This document shows, one piece after another, positions 25,546 through 33,237 of a DNA stretch of 64,000 bases. The first letter of the stretch is position 1. Each line of letters begins with the position of its first letter. A program made the translations under genes and the position numbers. The notes under the pieces are model-generated. The model saw only the letters and a program-made list of their open reading frames with translations, was not told the origin of the DNA and ran no database searches. Where the stretch lies: assembly GCA_965243715.1 (NCBI GenBank), contig CBDEVU010000018.1:151858-215857 (forward strand). Direction: 5' to 3'. Source of the DNA: UBA11606 sp965243715 (GTDB taxonomy: Bacteria > Actinomycetota > Acidimicrobiia > Acidimicrobiales > Aldehydirespiratoraceae).

Positions 25546-26154
25546 CTAGCTGTCTTCGCCTAGCAGGCGCTCGACGTACTCAGCCAAGCGCTCATACGTC
25601 GCGGCTCCGTCGCCCCGCTTGTCGTAACGAACCTGGCCATCGGAGTCGATCAGATAGACACGAGGCCAGTAGGCGATCGGGCCTTCCTGCCAGCGATGAA
25701 AGTTACGTTTGTCAGTGTCGAGTGCGATGGGCCAAGAAACGCCTAGTTGGTCGGCCGCTTCGATGATGTTGTCGATCTCGGCCTCGTGGGAAAACTCCGG
25801 CGCATGAACACCGACGATCTCTAGCCCGTCCCCGGCGAACTGATCGTAGAGCTCAGCGAGCGCGTTGAGGGTGTTTTTGCAGTTGCGGCAACCGAAGGTC
25901 CAGAACTGCACGACGACGATCTCGTTAGCGGCCCGCAGTTCTTCTAACGACGCGGCCTCCGTGTTGAGCCAGCCGTCGAGGCCAGTAAGCGTGTTGGCGG
26001 AGCCGAGGACGGGGATTGGTTCGGGTTGGTCCGTGGTGGGCGGTGAGCTAGGCGCCGCGGGACCCGCCGTATTATCGTTGTTCAGGGCCGTCCAGCCGAT
26101 CGCGGCTAAGGCAACAACGACGATCAAAAGGGCAAAGGCACGCGACGTAGTCAT
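25546..26154 (-). CDS. TlpA-like extracytoplasmic thioredoxin-fold protein
   Basis: 202 residues. N-terminal membrane anchor AFALLIVVVALAAIGWTAL, a Pro-rich linker, then a thioredoxin fold with active site FWTFGCRNCKNTL (CxxC), VGVHAPEFSHE and a cis-proline region YWPRVYLIDSDG. It should act outside the membrane as a thiol reductase or resistance protein, with electrons from the CcdA-like protein encoded next in the same unit. Confidence 0.87.
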   Translation of the reverse strand: MTTSRAFALLIVVVALAAIGWTALNNDNTAGPAAPSSPPTTDQPEPIPVLGSANTLTGLDGWLNTEAASLEELRAANEIVVVQFWTFGCRNCKNTLNALAELYDQFAGDGLEIVGVHAPEFSHEAEIDNIIEAADQLGVSWPIALDTDKRNFHRWQEGPIAYWPRVYLIDSDGQVRYDKRGDGAATYERLAEYVERLLGEDS

Positions 26155-26205
26155 GGCCGTTCAGCTATCATCGCACACGCTACACTACGTAAGGGAACTA
26201 CCGTT

Positions 26206-26319
26206 ATGCAGACCCAGATGTTGATTGGCGGTCAATGGCTCGACGGACCCGGCCGTGAAGGAGCCCACGAGGGTATCTTCGAGTTCTGCGAGACACAATA
26301 CATAGCCGCCGCATGGTAG
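26206..26319 (+). pseudogene. Possible aldehyde dehydrogenase N-terminal remnant
   Basis: A 37-codon frame, MQTQMLIGGQWLDGPGREGA to a TAG, has the IGGQW-x-DG opening typical of aldehyde dehydrogenases. It loses similarity after ~18 residues and stops just before the aminotransferase. It may instead be a short leader frame; there is nothing further to support function. Confidence 0.4.
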
Positions 26320-26328
26320 GTGCAACTG

Positions 26329-27222
26329 ATGGGTAATGCAGTAGATCCTATTTTGTTCCTGAACGGGGAGTTTGTCGCGGCGGCCGATGCTTCGGTGCCG
26401 ATTATGGATCGGGGCCTGCTCTTTGCCGATGCCGTGTACGAAGGGTTGGGTGTGATTGATAGCCAGATAATCGATTTTCCCCACCACATGGAACGACTGC
26501 GCCGTTCGCTCGCCGAACTGCGGATGGCCGAGCCAATGACCACCGACGAGTGCTGGCACGCTCTGATGGGGCTGATTCGTCGCAATGAGGTCGAGGAGGG
26601 CTTCCTTTACTTCCACGTGACCCGCGGCGTCGCCCCTCGCAACTACATCTACCCAACTAATCTCGTGCCCACGGTTTTTGCCTTCAGTATGGCGAGCCAT
26701 GGTCAAGCCTCCGAGAAGGAACCGGCCCTCGTTGCTCTCGCCACTGCCCCCGACCTGCGCTGGGCCCGTCGCGATATTAAAACCTCGAACCTGCTAGCCC
26801 AAGTCATAGCCAAGCAGCACGCCCACGACGTTGGCGCAGATGAGGCGCTGCTGCTTCATGGTGACGAGGTGACGGAAGCAGGATCGAGCAGCTTTTTCCT
26901 AGTGACCAACGGTGTCGTGGTGACACGTCCCTTGTCGCGCCATATTTTGCCAGGCGTCACTCGCCGCGCCGTCTTGGCGGTGGTCGAGACCGAAGGTCTA
27001 AGAGTGGAAGAGCGGACCGTTACGCTCGACGAGGTCATGCACGCCGACGAAGCGTTTCTGACGGCATCGTCTAGTTACGTCGAGGCGGTGGGTTCGGTCG
27101 ACGGCACCCCGATCGGGGATGGATCAGTTGGCCCGATCGCCAGGCTCGTCCGAGCGGCCTACCTCGACTACGCCCGACAGAGCTTTTATTTTCCGGTAGA
27201 ATGTAAACCAAGGTTGGAATAG
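26329..27222 (+). CDS. Class IV PLP aminotransferase (D-amino-acid or branched-chain type)
   Basis: 297 residues from ATG 26329 (GTG 26320 also possible). Fold-type IV marks are VPIMDRGLLFADAVYEGL, RRDIKTSNLLAQVIAKQHA (the lysine of DIKT is the expected PLP Schiff base), EAGSSSFFLV and the phosphate-binding LPGVTRRAVL. The sequence around the lysine and the RGVAPRNYIYP segment lean to D-alanine/D-amino-acid aminotransferases, which supply D-amino acids for peptidoglycan; a branched-chain role cannot be excluded. Its last bases overlap the likely promoter of the following imelysin gene. Confidence 0.85.
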   Translation: MGNAVDPILFLNGEFVAAADASVPIMDRGLLFADAVYEGLGVIDSQIIDFPHHMERLRRSLAELRMAEPMTTDECWHALMGLIRRNEVEEGFLYFHVTRGVAPRNYIYPTNLVPTVFAFSMASHGQASEKEPALVALATAPDLRWARRDIKTSNLLAQVIAKQHAHDVGADEALLLHGDEVTEAGSSSFFLVTNGVVVTRPLSRHILPGVTRRAVLAVVETEGLRVEERTVTLDEVMHADEAFLTASSSYVEAVGSVDGTPIGDGSVGPIARLVRAAYLDYARQSFYFPVECKPRLE

Positions 27223-27224
27223 TT

Positions 27225-27242
27225 AGTTAAGCATGCTTAACT
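27225..27242. promoter_or_regulatory. 18-bp perfect palindrome before the imelysin operon
   Basis: AGTTAAGCATGCTTAACT is a perfect inverted repeat ending 6 bp before the imelysin start. A promoter CCGACA-17 bp-TAGAAT (27,174-27,202) lies upstream; alternatively TTGGAA-17 bp-TTAACT (27,214-27,242) would give a leaderless transcript with its -10 inside the palindrome. In either case a bound repressor would block expression. Imelysin genes are commonly iron-regulated; the spacing differs from the classical 19-bp DtxR/IdeR box. Confidence 0.6.
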
Positions 27243-27248
27243 CAAACT

Positions 27249-28415
27249 ATGACTGTTACCTATCTTTACCGTCGACTTCTGGTCGGCTGTGTTATCCTCG
27301 CCATCGCGGCCTCGTCTTGTGGCTCAGATAGCGGACCGAGTTCTGACTCGCTCGCGGCAGCGGTTGATACCTACGCCGCCGGTGTTTACGCGTCCTACGA
27401 CGCAAGTCTGGCCTCGGCTACCACGATGGACGCGGCAATCGACGCGTTCATTGCTGATCCATCAGAAGCGAGCCTGCAGGCGGCCAAGGAGGCCTGGTTG
27501 GACGCCCGAGACGACTACAGTCCCACCGAGGCGTTTCGCTTCTACGGAGGGCCAATCGATCACGAGGAAACCGGCACGGAAGGGCTCCTCAACGCCTGGC
27601 CGCTCGACGAAGCCTACATCGACTACGTCGACGGAAACGACACGGCCGGTATCGTAAATGATCCTGACACCTATCCAACGATCGACTCTGATCTTCTCCT
27701 CTCGCTCAACGAAGCCGGTGGCGAAGCCAACATCTCCACAGGCTGGCACGCCATCGAGTTCCTCCTGTGGGGCCAAGACCTCAGCTTGGACGGAGCGGGT
27801 GCTCGTCCCGTGGCGGACTATGTTGACGCGGCCAACGCCGATCGGCGGGCGAGCTATCTTGGCGTTGCCTCCGATGTGTTGCTCGTCCACCTAGCTGCTT
27901 TAGTGGCCGAGTGGGACGACTCGGGCGGTAACTACCGAGCGGACTTCGTGGCTCTGGAATCGTCCGAAGCTCTGCGCCGCATCATCACCGGCGTTGGTGA
28001 ACTCAGCCGTGGCGAGTTGGCGGGCGAACGAATGAATGTCGCATACTCCGAGCGCTCCCAAGAAGATGAGCACAGCTGTTTCTCGGACAACACCACATCC
28101 GACATTGTTGGCAACGCACGCGGTATCGAGATGGTTCTCACCGCCAGCTACCCTGGGGTCTCCGGCACCAGCATCCTCGACATCGTCGCCGATGCCGATA
28201 GCGATCTGGCTCAGCAGTTGACCGACGAGGTAGCCGCTTCCATTGCTGCCGTGCGGGCGATCCCGGCACCGTTCGATCAGCACTTAGTGGACGGGGTGAG
28301 CGACGATGACCCGGGTCGGATGTCGGTGCTTACCGGTATCGAAGCGCTCGAATCCCAGACTGACACGATCGTGGCGGCGGCCGAGGCTCTCGATGTCAAG
28401 ATCAACGTAAGCTGA
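27249..28415 (+). CDS. Imelysin-family lipoprotein (IrpA-like), first copy
   Basis: 388 residues. Lipoprotein signal with lipobox AIAASSC, so anchored outside the membrane. Imelysin fold signatures are YSPTEAFRFYGGPID, the GxHxxE element STGWHAIEFLLWGQD, and DYVDAANADRR. A second half with ALRRIITGVGELSRGELAGE and QEDEHSCFSDNT shows the expected internal repeat. Imelysins (insulin-cleaving peptidase/IrpA/EfeO relatives) are linked to iron uptake; no peptidase mechanism is assured. First of four tightly packed genes (5-bp gap to the next). Confidence 0.92.
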   Translation: MTVTYLYRRLLVGCVILAIAASSCGSDSGPSSDSLAAAVDTYAAGVYASYDASLASATTMDAAIDAFIADPSEASLQAAKEAWLDARDDYSPTEAFRFYGGPIDHEETGTEGLLNAWPLDEAYIDYVDGNDTAGIVNDPDTYPTIDSDLLLSLNEAGGEANISTGWHAIEFLLWGQDLSLDGAGARPVADYVDAANADRRASYLGVASDVLLVHLAALVAEWDDSGGNYRADFVALESSEALRRIITGVGELSRGELAGERMNVAYSERSQEDEHSCFSDNTTSDIVGNARGIEMVLTASYPGVSGTSILDIVADADSDLAQQLTDEVAASIAAVRAIPAPFDQHLVDGVSDDDPGRMSVLTGIEALESQTDTIVAAAEALDVKINVS

Positions 28416-28420
28416 TTTGG

Positions 28421-29797
28421 GTGGGTGTTCGTCGAGTTGTCGCCCTGCTGCTCCTAGCCGTCGTCCTCTACGGGTGTTCCGCCGATCGGGGCCTTGAGAG
28501 TGCGTTAGGCGGGGCGACAACTCGAGACGACGCCTCCCGTAACTCGTTCGCCCTGCCTGCGCCGGGTTTGTCGAACGAGGAGCGGCGGGTTTTTGAGATC
28601 GGGGATAGCTTTTTCACCCAGAATTGGGTGACTGCCCCCGCGTCGACCGATGCCCGCGATGGCCTCGGCCCCACCTTCAACGCTCGAGCGTGTTCGTCGT
28701 GTCATGTTCTCGACGGTCGGGGAGCGCCGCCTGATCCCAGCGGCGAGAGGGCTAATCTTGGCTTGCTGTTTAGGCTCTCGATCCCGGGCGCCGAACCTGC
28801 CACCGGTGCTCCTTTACCCGACCCGACTTATGGTGGCCAGCTACAGGATCGGGCTGTCCTTGGCGTCGAGGCGGAGGGGGTTATGTCGATCAGCTACGAG
28901 ACGATCGTGGGCAGGTACGGTGATGGCACCCACTACGAGCTTCGTTCGCCTACTTACGCCATTGATGACTTGGCGTTCGGACCACTTTCGAGCGATGTGC
29001 TAATCGGGCCCCGCCTGGCACCTCAGGTAATCGGGATGGGACTCCTTGAAGCCATTTCGGCCGCCGATATCGAAAAGCTTACCGACGCTGACGACTCCGA
29101 CGGTGACGGTATCAGCGGTCGGATCAATACCGTCTGGAATGGTCGGACACAATCCCGCGATCTCGGCCGCTTTGGTTGGAAGGCCAATGTCGCCACCGTG
29201 GAACAACAAGTGGCGGGCGCGTTCAACGGCGACATTGGCATCACGTCGGTCCTTCACCCCGACGAGAACTGTGGCTCGGATCCCGTTTGCACGGCTCAGA
29301 TCAACGGCGGTTCCCCCGAATTGACCGACTCACGGCTGGCGTCAACAACCTTTTACCAGCGGACCTTGTCGGTTCCGGCCCTGCGAGGGGGGAGCGATGC
29401 CGCGGTTCGGCAAGGCTCGGAACTCTTCGATAACTTCAACTGTTCGGGCTGTCACGTGCGACAACACACCACCGGAGCGAGCGATGTTGAGACCCTGGCC
29501 TATCAACTCATAATCCCGTTCACAGACCTTCTTTTGCATGACATGGGGGCCGGTCTAGCTGATGGTCGGCCGGACTTCGACGCATCCGGAACCGAGTGGC
29601 GGACCTCGCCGCTGTGGGGACTCGGGTTGATCGATGAAGTCAACGGTCAGCGGTTCTTGCTGCACGACGGACGGGCCCGAACAATCGAAGAGGCTATCTT
29701 GTGGCACGGCGGCGAAGCCGAGGCAAGCAAAGAACAGTTCCGCGTGGCGCCGGCCGACCAAAGGGCGGCCCTCGTTGCCTTTCTTGAAGCCTTGTGA
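28421..29797 (+). CDS. Di-heme oxidoreductase of the DUF1111 (thiol oxidoreductase) family, lipoprotein
   Basis: 458 residues from GTG. Lipobox VVLYGC. Two c-type heme sites: ARACSSCHVLDG (residues ~89-100) and NFNCSGCHVRQH (residues ~343-354). Also the family segments FGWKANVATVEQQVAGAFNG and PLWGLGLIDEVNG. The family resembles di-heme peroxidases and is typically encoded beside imelysins, suggesting electron transfer coupled to metal handling at the outer face of the membrane. The next imelysin starts within its stop (overlap). Confidence 0.9.
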   Translation: MGVRRVVALLLLAVVLYGCSADRGLESALGGATTRDDASRNSFALPAPGLSNEERRVFEIGDSFFTQNWVTAPASTDARDGLGPTFNARACSSCHVLDGRGAPPDPSGERANLGLLFRLSIPGAEPATGAPLPDPTYGGQLQDRAVLGVEAEGVMSISYETIVGRYGDGTHYELRSPTYAIDDLAFGPLSSDVLIGPRLAPQVIGMGLLEAISAADIEKLTDADDSDGDGISGRINTVWNGRTQSRDLGRFGWKANVATVEQQVAGAFNGDIGITSVLHPDENCGSDPVCTAQINGGSPELTDSRLASTTFYQRTLSVPALRGGSDAAVRQGSELFDNFNCSGCHVRQHTTGASDVETLAYQLIIPFTDLLLHDMGAGLADGRPDFDASGTEWRTSPLWGLGLIDEVNGQRFLLHDGRARTIEEAILWHGGEAEASKEQFRVAPADQRAALVAFLEAL

Positions 29798-30825
29798 AAT
29801 CTCGACTCTTGGCCCTGAGCGTGACACTGGCCTTGCTTGGAGCGGCATGTTCTGGTTCGTCGCTTAGTCGGGCGACAGTCCTCGCTGAGTTGGCGACGGC
29901 CGAGATCATTCCCGCCTATCAGCAGCTAGCGGTGGAAGCCGATTCCTTAGCCGCTCACACCGCCGCGCTCTGCGCCGATGTCACTCCCTCCACGTTGGCC
30001 GACGCTCAGTCGGCGATGCTACGTACCCGCGGGGCGTGGAAGAAAACGGAGGCCATGTGGGTCGGACCGGTAATGAAGCGTCGTTCGTGGGCGGTTGTTG
30101 ATTGGCCGATCGCCATCGACGAGATTGAGTTGCTTATTGGCGACGACAGCATCGAGTTGGATCAGGACCGGCTCAGCCGCCGCATCGGCGCCGATCAGCG
30201 GGGCTTGGGCGCTATCGAATATGTCTTGTTTGGCGACGACACTCTGGTGGCTCTCGGCCACGACCGCCGCTGTGCCTACGTGGCTGAAGTTGCCGCGGTG
30301 ATCCAAACAGAGGTGGCGTTGCTGGTGATGGACTGGACGGAATCGTTCGAGGACGGACCGCCCTACCGTGATATTTTTGCCGCCGACGACAGTTCGGGAC
30401 TAGATGCCCTAGTGAACGATCAGTTTTTCCTGCTGGAGAAACTGGCCGACGCCGAACTCGGGGTAGCCCTTGGAGCGAGGCAAGGCCCCGCCGATCCCGC
30501 GGCGCTGGTCGAAGGACGAGCCGGGGCTGGGCACCTAGATCTCGAGCGGCGCCTAGCTGGGATTCGTGCCGCGCTAGGCGGACTGGCCGCGCTGCTTCCC
30601 CCGGCGATGGCTACGCGGATCTCGCTCGCCCTTGACGCCGCCGATGCATCGCTCGCGGTAATCACCCCTCAGCCGCTGGCTGTCACGCTGGTGGAGAACA
30701 CCGCAGATTTGACCACCTTCCGCAACGATCTCAAGGAACTGCAGGTCCTAGTGGCGACCGAGGTGGTCAGTTGGTTGGGGGTAGCCATCGGGTTCAGCGA
30801 TGCTGACGGCGACAGCGCGGGTTAG
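29794..30825 (+). CDS. Imelysin-family lipoprotein, second copy
   Basis: 343 residues from GTG overlapping the preceding stop. Lipobox LLGAAC. Signatures: TRGAWKKTEAMWVGPVMKRR, WPIAIDEIELLI and RGLGAIEYVLFGDD. In the last, the His of the GxHxxE element of the first copy is replaced (G-L-G-A-I-E), as in the shorter imelysin subgroup. The two imelysins are clearly different subtypes rather than a recent duplication. It overlaps the HTTM gene by 26 bp. Confidence 0.88.
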   Translation: MKSRLLALSVTLALLGAACSGSSLSRATVLAELATAEIIPAYQQLAVEADSLAAHTAALCADVTPSTLADAQSAMLRTRGAWKKTEAMWVGPVMKRRSWAVVDWPIAIDEIELLIGDDSIELDQDRLSRRIGADQRGLGAIEYVLFGDDTLVALGHDRRCAYVAEVAAVIQTEVALLVMDWTESFEDGPPYRDIFAADDSSGLDALVNDQFFLLEKLADAELGVALGARQGPADPAALVEGRAGAGHLDLERRLAGIRAALGGLAALLPPAMATRISLALDAADASLAVITPQPLAVTLVENTADLTTFRNDLKELQVLVATEVVSWLGVAIGFSDADGDSAG

Positions 30826-32140
30826 CCCATTTCGCCGCATAGCTGAGCGTGCGTCGCCCTGGCTGCCAGCAGACAGTGTGCCAGCAGACAGTGTGGCGGC
30901 CTTTCGGGTGGGTTACGGCTTGCTGGCCACGGTGGGCGCGCTACGGTTCCTGGCCAAGGGATGGGTCGACACGCTCTACCTCGGGCCCGAGAATCACCTC
31001 CGCTACGCCGGTTTTGGCTGGGTTGAACCGTTGCCGCCCGGTTGGATGCACCTTCACCTAGTTGGCTTGGCCGTTCTCGGGTTATGCATCGCCGTTGGTT
31101 ACCGCTCGCGAATGGCCGCGGCGCTCTATGTCGTGGGGTTTGGCTACACCGAGCTAATCGACGCCACCCTGTACCTAAACCATTACTGGTTCGTCACGCT
31201 CAGCGGTGTCCTTATCGTGATCCTTCCCGTTCATGGCCGCTTCAGCGTTGATGTGAAGAGCGGTAGAAGGCCTGAGGTTGGTTGGGTACCCGCTTGGGTC
31301 AGTTGGTCGATCCGGGGTCAGTTGGCCGTAGTTTACTTGTTCGCCGGGATCGCCAAACTCAACGCCGATTGGCTCTTCGAGGCGCAACCGATGGCTCTGT
31401 GGTTGGCGGACCGAACCCACCTGCCGCTAGTGGGATCCCTACTGGGAACGGCCGCCGTTGCCTACGCAGCGAGTTGGTTCGGGGCTCTGTTCGATCTCAC
31501 CATCGTTTTTTGGCTGAGTTGGGCGCGGACCCGCCGGTACGCCTACGCGGTGGTGATTGGCTTCCATCTCACCACAGGGTGGCTTTTCGCTATCGGCATC
31601 TTCCCGTGGGTGATGATCGTTGCCACGCTGGTCTTCTTTCCCCCCGACTGGCCGCAACGGTTTGGAGTGAAACCAACCCGCCATGGCAACCACGCGAGAA
31701 CCCCGTTCTCTTGGGTCCTCCTTATCGCAGCGATGCTGCAAATCGTGCTACCTCTGCGCCACTACGCCGAACCGGGCAACGTGCGTTGGAACGAGGACGG
31801 CTACTACCTCTCGTGGCGTGTGATGCTCACCGAGAAAGCGGGCCACGGCACCTTCTTGGTGACCGACCCAGACACCGCAACTACCTGGGAAGTAGGGCCG
31901 GAGCTAGTGCTCGCCGACTGGCAGGCGACGCCCGCGCTGGTGCGTCCCGATCTCATTTTGGCCACCGCCTTGCTGATCGAAGAGTACTACGGCGACGAGT
32001 TCGGTGATCTTGAGATCCGGGCCGACGTTCGGGTGTCGATGAACGGACGAGCGGCTGTGCCCATGATCGACCCTACGGTTGATCTCACTTCCCTCGACCG
32101 AGGTTCCGGTGTCGAACAGTTCACCCTTGATCCAGCCTAA
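30800..32140 (+). CDS. HTTM-domain membrane protein (gamma-carboxylase-like)
   Basis: 446 residues, multi-pass. The first ~300 residues match the HTTM domain: AAFRVGYGLLATVGALRFLA, then LHLVGLAVLGLCIAVGYRSR, NHYWFVTLSGVLIVILPVHG and VYLFAGIAKLNADWL. The domain is shared with vitamin K-dependent gamma-carboxylase. The soluble C-terminal third (from RHYAEPGNVRWNEDGYYLSW) is likely outside. Bacterial members often accompany imelysin/di-heme genes; substrate unknown. A 15-bp tandem repeat (30,866-30,895) encodes PADSVPADSV near the N-terminus. Confidence 0.87.
   Translation: MLTATARVSPFRRIAERASPWLPADSVPADSVAAFRVGYGLLATVGALRFLAKGWVDTLYLGPENHLRYAGFGWVEPLPPGWMHLHLVGLAVLGLCIAVGYRSRMAAALYVVGFGYTELIDATLYLNHYWFVTLSGVLIVILPVHGRFSVDVKSGRRPEVGWVPAWVSWSIRGQLAVVYLFAGIAKLNADWLFEAQPMALWLADRTHLPLVGSLLGTAAVAYAASWFGALFDLTIVFWLSWARTRRYAYAVVIGFHLTTGWLFAIGIFPWVMIVATLVFFPPDWPQRFGVKPTRHGNHARTPFSWVLLIAAMLQIVLPLRHYAEPGNVRWNEDGYYLSWRVMLTEKAGHGTFLVTDPDTATTWEVGPELVLADWQATPALVRPDLILATALLIEEYYGDEFGDLEIRADVRVSMNGRAAVPMIDPTVDLTSLDRGSGVEQFTLDPA
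30866..30895 (+). repeat. 15-bp perfect tandem repeat in the HTTM gene
   Basis: ccagcagacagtgtg occurs twice in succession and encodes PADSV twice, just before the first membrane helix. Confidence 0.88.
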
Positions 32141-32148
32141 GCCGCGAG

Positions 32149-33237
32149 TTAGAAATCCTCGTTGAAGCTAATCTCGCCCTCGACGCCGACCTGATAGGCC
32201 GACACGGTGCGCTCAAAGAAGTTCGAGAGTTCCTGCACGTCTTGGAGTTCCATGAACGCAAACGGGTTGCGGGAACCAAAGCGCTTCGGCAGGCCGAGTT
32301 GGCTGAGTCGCTGGTCGGCCACGAACTCGAGATACAACCGAGTGTCGCCGGTGGACATACCCGGGACCCCCTCGCTTAGTAGGTCCTCGGCGAACTGGAA
32401 CTCGGCTTCGACGGCCTCTTCGAGCATTTCGGTAATGCGCGCCCCGAGTTCGTCGTCGAACAGTTCGGGCTCTTCGGCGCGGACCGTTTCGATGACTTCG
32501 AGTGCGAAGTTCATGTGCATCGACTCGTCGCGAAACACCCAGTTGGTGCCCGCCGCGAGACCGTTGAGCAGCCCTTTGGAACGAAGGAAATACACGTAAG
32601 CAAAGGCGGCGAAGAAGAACAAACCCTCGATACAGGTGGCGAAGCAGACCAAGTTCATAAGGAACCGCTTACGATCCTCGGGGGTCTCCAACGGGCCCGA
32701 ACCAACCGAACCCATCCACTTGAAGCAGAACTCGGCCTTCTTGCGGATCGAGGGGATGTTCTCTATGGCGGCGAAGGCAGCGGCGCGTTCGTCGTGATCG
32801 GGAATGTAGTTGTCGAGCAGGTTCAGATAGAACTGAACGTGCAACGCCTCTTCGTAAAGCTGGCGCGATAGGTACATCCGAGCTTCGGGCGAGTTGATGT
32901 GCTGGTAGAGGTTGAGGACGAGGTTGTTGGCAACGATCGAGTCGCCGGTGGCAAAGAACGCCACTAGGCGGCCGATGAGGTGCTTCTCGGCAGGCATGAG
33001 CTTGCGATCGAGGTCGGTGAGGTCGTCGGAGAAGTCGATTTCTTCAACGGTCCACGTGTTCTTGATGGCGTTTTTGTACATTTCGAAGAACTGCGGGTAG
33101 CGCATGGGTCGCAGGGTGAGATCGAAACCGGGATCAAGAATATTGGCCCGCTGGATGACGAGAGCCGAGCCGTTGCCCGACGTGAAACGAGCTGTTTCAG
33201 GGTCGGTATGGGTAATGAAATCGTTGGATAGGGCCAT
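32149..33237 (-). CDS. nrdB: Ribonucleotide reductase beta subunit, class Ia
   Basis: 362 residues from ATG 33237, which shares a base with the nrdA stop (TAATG). Iron ligands and radical tyrosine are visible: E-x-x-H followed four residues later by Tyr in LYEEALHVQFYLNLLDN, and CIEGLFFFAAFA and RDESMHMNFALEV for the second half-site. It houses the di-iron tyrosyl radical that starts nucleotide reduction on NrdA. The C-terminus EGEISFNEDF is the expected docking tail. Translationally coupled to nrdA. Confidence 0.96.
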   Translation of the reverse strand: MALSNDFITHTDPETARFTSGNGSALVIQRANILDPGFDLTLRPMRYPQFFEMYKNAIKNTWTVEEIDFSDDLTDLDRKLMPAEKHLIGRLVAFFATGDSIVANNLVLNLYQHINSPEARMYLSRQLYEEALHVQFYLNLLDNYIPDHDERAAAFAAIENIPSIRKKAEFCFKWMGSVGSGPLETPEDRKRFLMNLVCFATCIEGLFFFAAFAYVYFLRSKGLLNGLAAGTNWVFRDESMHMNFALEVIETVRAEEPELFDDELGARITEMLEEAVEAEFQFAEDLLSEGVPGMSTGDTRLYLEFVADQRLSQLGLPKRFGSRNPFAFMELQDVQELSNFFERTVSAYQVGVEGEISFNEDF

